Shown in pieces: positions 62,601-64,000 of a DNA stretch of 64,000 bases. Within the stretch, counting starts at the first letter, position 1; each line of letters starts with the position of its first letter. Source of the stretch: UBA1181 sp045600225 (GTDB lineage Bacteria > Bacteroidota > Bacteroidia > Bacteroidales > Paludibacteraceae); assembly GCA_045600225.1 (NCBI GenBank), contig JAZRXL010000061.1:1-64000 (forward strand), in the 5' to 3' direction. The notes below the pieces were generated by a model. It searched no databases. It had not been told where the DNA came from and saw only the letters and a list, made by a program, of their open reading frames with translations. Both the position numbers and the translations under genes were made by a program.

Positions 62601-63159
62601 CCATCAAGGTGCTTTTCTTTTGGCAAAGAGACTCCATGTCAATATCACACCGATTCTAGTCCATGGTATCGGACATGTTTTGCCTAAGAAAGAGTTTATC
62701 CTTCGAAAAGGAAGAGTGGATATCAAAATACTTCCAAATATCGATCTTAACGGAACTTCCTGGTTCACACTCGACAATACCAAAGAGATTGCACAAGAGG
62801 TAAAGAAATACTACAAAGAGGAGTATAGCCAGATGTGCAAAGAGATTGAGACACCAGAATACTTTAAAGACCAAGTATACCACAACTACATCTACAAAGG
62901 TGCCGAAATAGCAAGAAAAGCGAAAAAGAACATCTTCGATAATCCGGCAATGGAAGAGTGGATCAAGACACTTCCAGATTGCGGCGAATACAAGATGAAA
63001 GATTGCGGACAAGGAGAGTGGGCACTCATTGCAGCATTAGTGAAAAAAGATTTGCACATCATCGCATCAGACAAGGATGCCGACAATATCTCCATAGCAA
63101 AGAACTGCCAAGCTGTTCCTAAAAACCTTGAATATATACTTGACATCAGTACAAAATAG
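59647..63159 (+). CDS. MMPL-type exporter fused to a PlsC-like acyltransferase
   Basis: It is 1,170 residues from the ATG at 59647 that overlaps the GT stop. The first about 850 residues are an RND/MMPL exporter: one N-terminal helix, a periplasmic loop (SEDISDFLPLKENN), a helix group near 275-430, a second loop, and a helix group near 665-850. An acyltransferase domain follows with ICNHQSHLDLMYTL (HxxxxD, about residue 903) and IFPEGTRSED (about 972). The last about 100 residues (KDCGQGEWALIAALVKKDLH, then IIASDKDADNISIAKNC) look like a methyltransferase-type Rossmann segment. It probably loads and exports the product. Last gene of the operon. Confidence 0.85.
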   Translation: MKKVILQLYQYFENKPTLLKGLLFFFLFLLIGALSLIHFSEDISDFLPLKENNKRNCEAYQHINTTNKNLVTISTKDTADGFKDKLITIADEFLSELDNKDTQHLTSDIFYKVSDNEITETTDFIVENLPYFMTSEDYQRLDSLLVDGSKIRRELHWNKEALYSPTGSFFQNIIINDPVHISNNILKKMRDAYQESSFKQHNGYIFNKADDKLLITLTSETPSSETSKNKIWIQAIDEASKATMAKHKDEILITHIGASEISIGNAEQIKKDTIISSVIALLLISVLLFFFYKDIRAIALILFSIFFGLLCAVGFLALFKDSISLIAVGIGSVIVGIAVNYPLHFLAHMKEGHSREETIKEIISPLVTGNITTVGAFLSLLFISSDAMKDMGLFAALLLVGTILFVLVFLPHLCKNSLFKGKEGHELLFGKIVNIEWEKKTGLVIAVLLLTIPLYYFSTKTSFETDLHKINYMTPEQRAEILKFTEELESNNAKLYCVCEGVNKNDALSYYEKSRETLERLKKEEKVIKVSGVDRFAPSTATKRERLEKWNEYWKANKEYFTQSLIREGESEGFDNSFFSPFIEKISQDAIYQDDSHFQTIQKTLTDLYIYEDNDKALVYTILECDERNMPYIEKQLGQIDESHIYTLNTKSFFQKMIETLTEDFNYVLFICAFIVFLFLTISFGRLELSLISFLPLTIGWIWILGIMNLCDIRFNIVNIILATFIFGQGDDYTIFVTEGLMYEYTHKKKVLSSYKNSVMLSACIMFIGIGALIVAKHPAMKSLAEVTIVGMFSVILMAYLFPPLLYKWLTTIKGEDRTTPITLKNLGTSIFSFIFFVIASLVLSIVGFFLLSIGGKSEKHKLSYHKIICNTFKRLAKIIPGVKHTITGLENHDFDKPSILICNHQSHLDLMYTLMLHPKIICLTNQWVWNSPFYGRIIRYAEFYPVSEGIEKSEETLKSAIDRGYSILIFPEGTRSEDCSILRFHQGAFLLAKRLHVNITPILVHGIGHVLPKKEFILRKGRVDIKILPNIDLNGTSWFTLDNTKEIAQEVKKYYKEEYSQMCKEIETPEYFKDQVYHNYIYKGAEIARKAKKNIFDNPAMEEWIKTLPDCGEYKMKDCGQGEWALIAALVKKDLHIIASDKDADNISIAKNCQAVPKNLEYILDISTK

Positions 63160-63359
63160 AGCTATGATTTTCTCAAAAGTCTGTATGCCTATCGGATATC
63201 TCATACCGTGTCAACTAAGAACAATGCTAATCTAATGAATGTTTTGACCATAAATTAGCAATGAAATAGAATGTAACTCATCTATACAAATTCCACATAT
63301 CCAATATTTTAGCATAAATGTACAATTCATGAAAATGTACAAAATGTGAACTTCACAAC

Positions 63360-63417
63360 CTGTCCGCACGCTTTTCATCATCTGTCCGCACTACCCCTGA
63401 ATCTTGCCCTACTTTTG
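63360..63417 (+). promoter_or_regulatory. Promoter with paired direct repeats before the repeat-protein gene
   Basis: CTGTCCGCAC occurs at 63360-63369 and 63382-63391, exactly 22 bases apart (two helix turns). TACTTTTG (63410-63417) is an exact -7 box with no -33 consensus, which suits activator control. The leader would be about 65 bases. 63160-63359 holds no gene I can support. Confidence 0.5.
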
Positions 63418-63489
63418 CATTGTCAACGGGAACGAAAGACAACCCGATGATAACGAAACATGATTATTAACAATTAAAAATTTAAAGAT

Positions 63490-64000
63490 ATGAAAACAAG
63501 ATTCTTTTTCGCATTGCCAGTAGTCGCAATGTTCGCATGTGCAACAGTAGCTAACGCAGCAGTATGTAAGGCTGAAGTAAACAAAGTAGTAGGTGTAGAG
63601 CTTGCAAGTGTTAATAATGTAGATGCTGGAATGGATGCTAAGCTAGCCACAAGATTATTCCCACCATATTTTGGAATGAATGTAGATGTCAAAGCAACTT
63701 CATTAACAAGTGGAAACAAGATAGACACCAAAGCTGAGTCTGGTTTTCATACTTCTCTTCGAAAGAGAATGGATGCTGAAACAAGTGCCGAGGTAGCTCT
63801 ACAAGGAGTAAGAGACCAGATAGGTTCTGGCATGACTAGTTTAGAAAACAAAGTAGATGAAAGACTGGCAAAACGTACTGGTAGTTATGATGCAACCCTT
63901 GTTGCAAATTCTATAGGAATTTTTGGAATGAATGTAAATGCAAAAGCAACTTCATTAACAAGTGGGAACAAGATAGACACCAAAGCTGAGTCTGGTTTTC
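63490..64000 (+). CDS. Secreted tandem-repeat protein, 3' partial
   Basis: The frame opens at ATG 63490 and is still open at the window edge (170 residues visible). A clear Sec signal peptide (MKTRFFFALPVVAMFACAT, then VANA) suggests export. After residue about 60 an 84-residue repeat begins: FGMNVDVKATSLTSGNKIDT in copy one and FGMNVNAKATSLTSGNKIDT in copy two. The repeats are rich in Lys, Thr, Ser, Ala and Asp with few aromatics. The second copy is cut by the window. I recognise no family; it could be a surface or extracellular-matrix-type protein. Confidence 0.75.
   Translation, partial: MKTRFFFALPVVAMFACATVANAAVCKAEVNKVVGVELASVNNVDAGMDAKLATRLFPPYFGMNVDVKATSLTSGNKIDTKAESGFHTSLRKRMDAETSAEVALQGVRDQIGSGMTSLENKVDERLAKRTGSYDATLVANSIGIFGMNVNAKATSLTSGNKIDTKAESGF
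63670..64000 (+). repeat. 252-base tandem repeat in the secreted-protein gene
   Basis: A segment from 63670 recurs at 63922: the 79 bases visible in both copies differ at only 4 positions. The period is 252 bases, or 84 codons, keeping the frame. The copy number is unknown because the window ends. Confidence 0.85.

Noticed and set aside
63474..63731. Minus-strand open frame opposite the repeat protein
   Set aside because: It is antisense to a frame with a good signal peptide and promoter, and is low in complexity.
1..64000. CRISPR arrays, rRNA genes, integrases or prophage
   Set aside because: Nothing with regular short repeats and spacers, rRNA-like sequence, or phage or integrase genes other than the IS3 element was seen.

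Overview
The window is a chromosomal segment of a member of the Bacteroidota, most likely Bacteroidales. The evidence is: intergenic promoters of the form TTTG-N19-21-TAnnTTTG; the lipid A kinase LpxK next to a signal peptide peptidase and purine nucleoside phosphorylase; the rimP-nusA-infB-cvpA order; tandem FKBP isomerases; an exported GH5 enzyme ending in a short secretion-tag-like tail; and exported proteins typical of the phylum. Genus cannot be fixed from the sequence alone.

Layout, left to right. (1) 1-1.25 kb is most of an IS3-family element cut by the window edge, with a visible -1 frameshift site between orfA and orfB. (2) 1.5-6.4 kb (minus strand) is a five-gene amidoligase-type operon: circularly permuted ATP-grasp, alpha-E protein, transglutaminase-like protease and two AstE/aspartoacylase-like proteins, the last of which has lost its zinc and catalytic residues. 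(3) 6.6-9.3 kb holds tRNA-Arg(CCT), a radical SAM protein, a GlsB-like membrane protein and a BASS-type transporter. (4) 9.3-12.2 kb (minus) is a three-gene operon of exported proteins behind a structured leader. (5) 12.3-15.1 kb has a YidE-type transporter, preceded by a possible 25-residue membrane peptide, divergent from a LysR regulator. (6) 15.1-20.8 kb has two envelope or hypothetical proteins and a 1,426-residue fused 2-hydroxyacyl-CoA dehydratase activase/dehydratase protein. (7) 20.9-27.2 kb (minus) is envelope lipid metabolism: purine nucleoside phosphorylase, LpxK, SppA, PssA, Psd, CdsA. (8) 27.2-31.6 kb is one giant exported coiled-coil protein with a duplicated Pro/Ala-rich tail. 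(9) 31.7-38 kb has a YgjP-like metallopeptidase, tRNA-Phe, RpoN, a PAP2-like membrane protein and an AddB-like nuclease. (10) 38-43.3 kb is rimP-nusA-infB-cvpA with a terminator-like hairpin in the leader. (11) 43.5-48 kb has a GH5 glycosidase, an Lrp/AsnC regulator and three FKBP paralogues.

(12) 48.1-63.2 kb (plus strand) is the main accessory region: a tightly packed run of 17 genes with gaps of at most 21 bases and several overlaps. It encodes a DUF4268 protein, three complete ketosynthases, two ketosynthase-like proteins without catalytic residues, two acyl carrier proteins, an LpxL-like acyltransferase, an O-methyltransferase-like protein, two hot-dog dehydratases, two DUF4230 proteins, an SMR/EamA-like membrane protein, a GT2 glycosyltransferase and an MMPL-exporter/acyltransferase fusion. 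This is the gene content of aryl-polyene/flexirubin-type type II polyketide clusters, but no ammonia-lyase, aryl-CoA ligase, ketoreductase or phosphopantetheinyl transferase gene lies in the window. The inferred product is an acyl or polyene chain built on ACP, tailored, loaded onto a lipid and exported to the outer membrane.

(13) 63.4 kb to the edge starts a secreted protein built of an 84-residue tandem repeat, with paired direct repeats upstream of its promoter.
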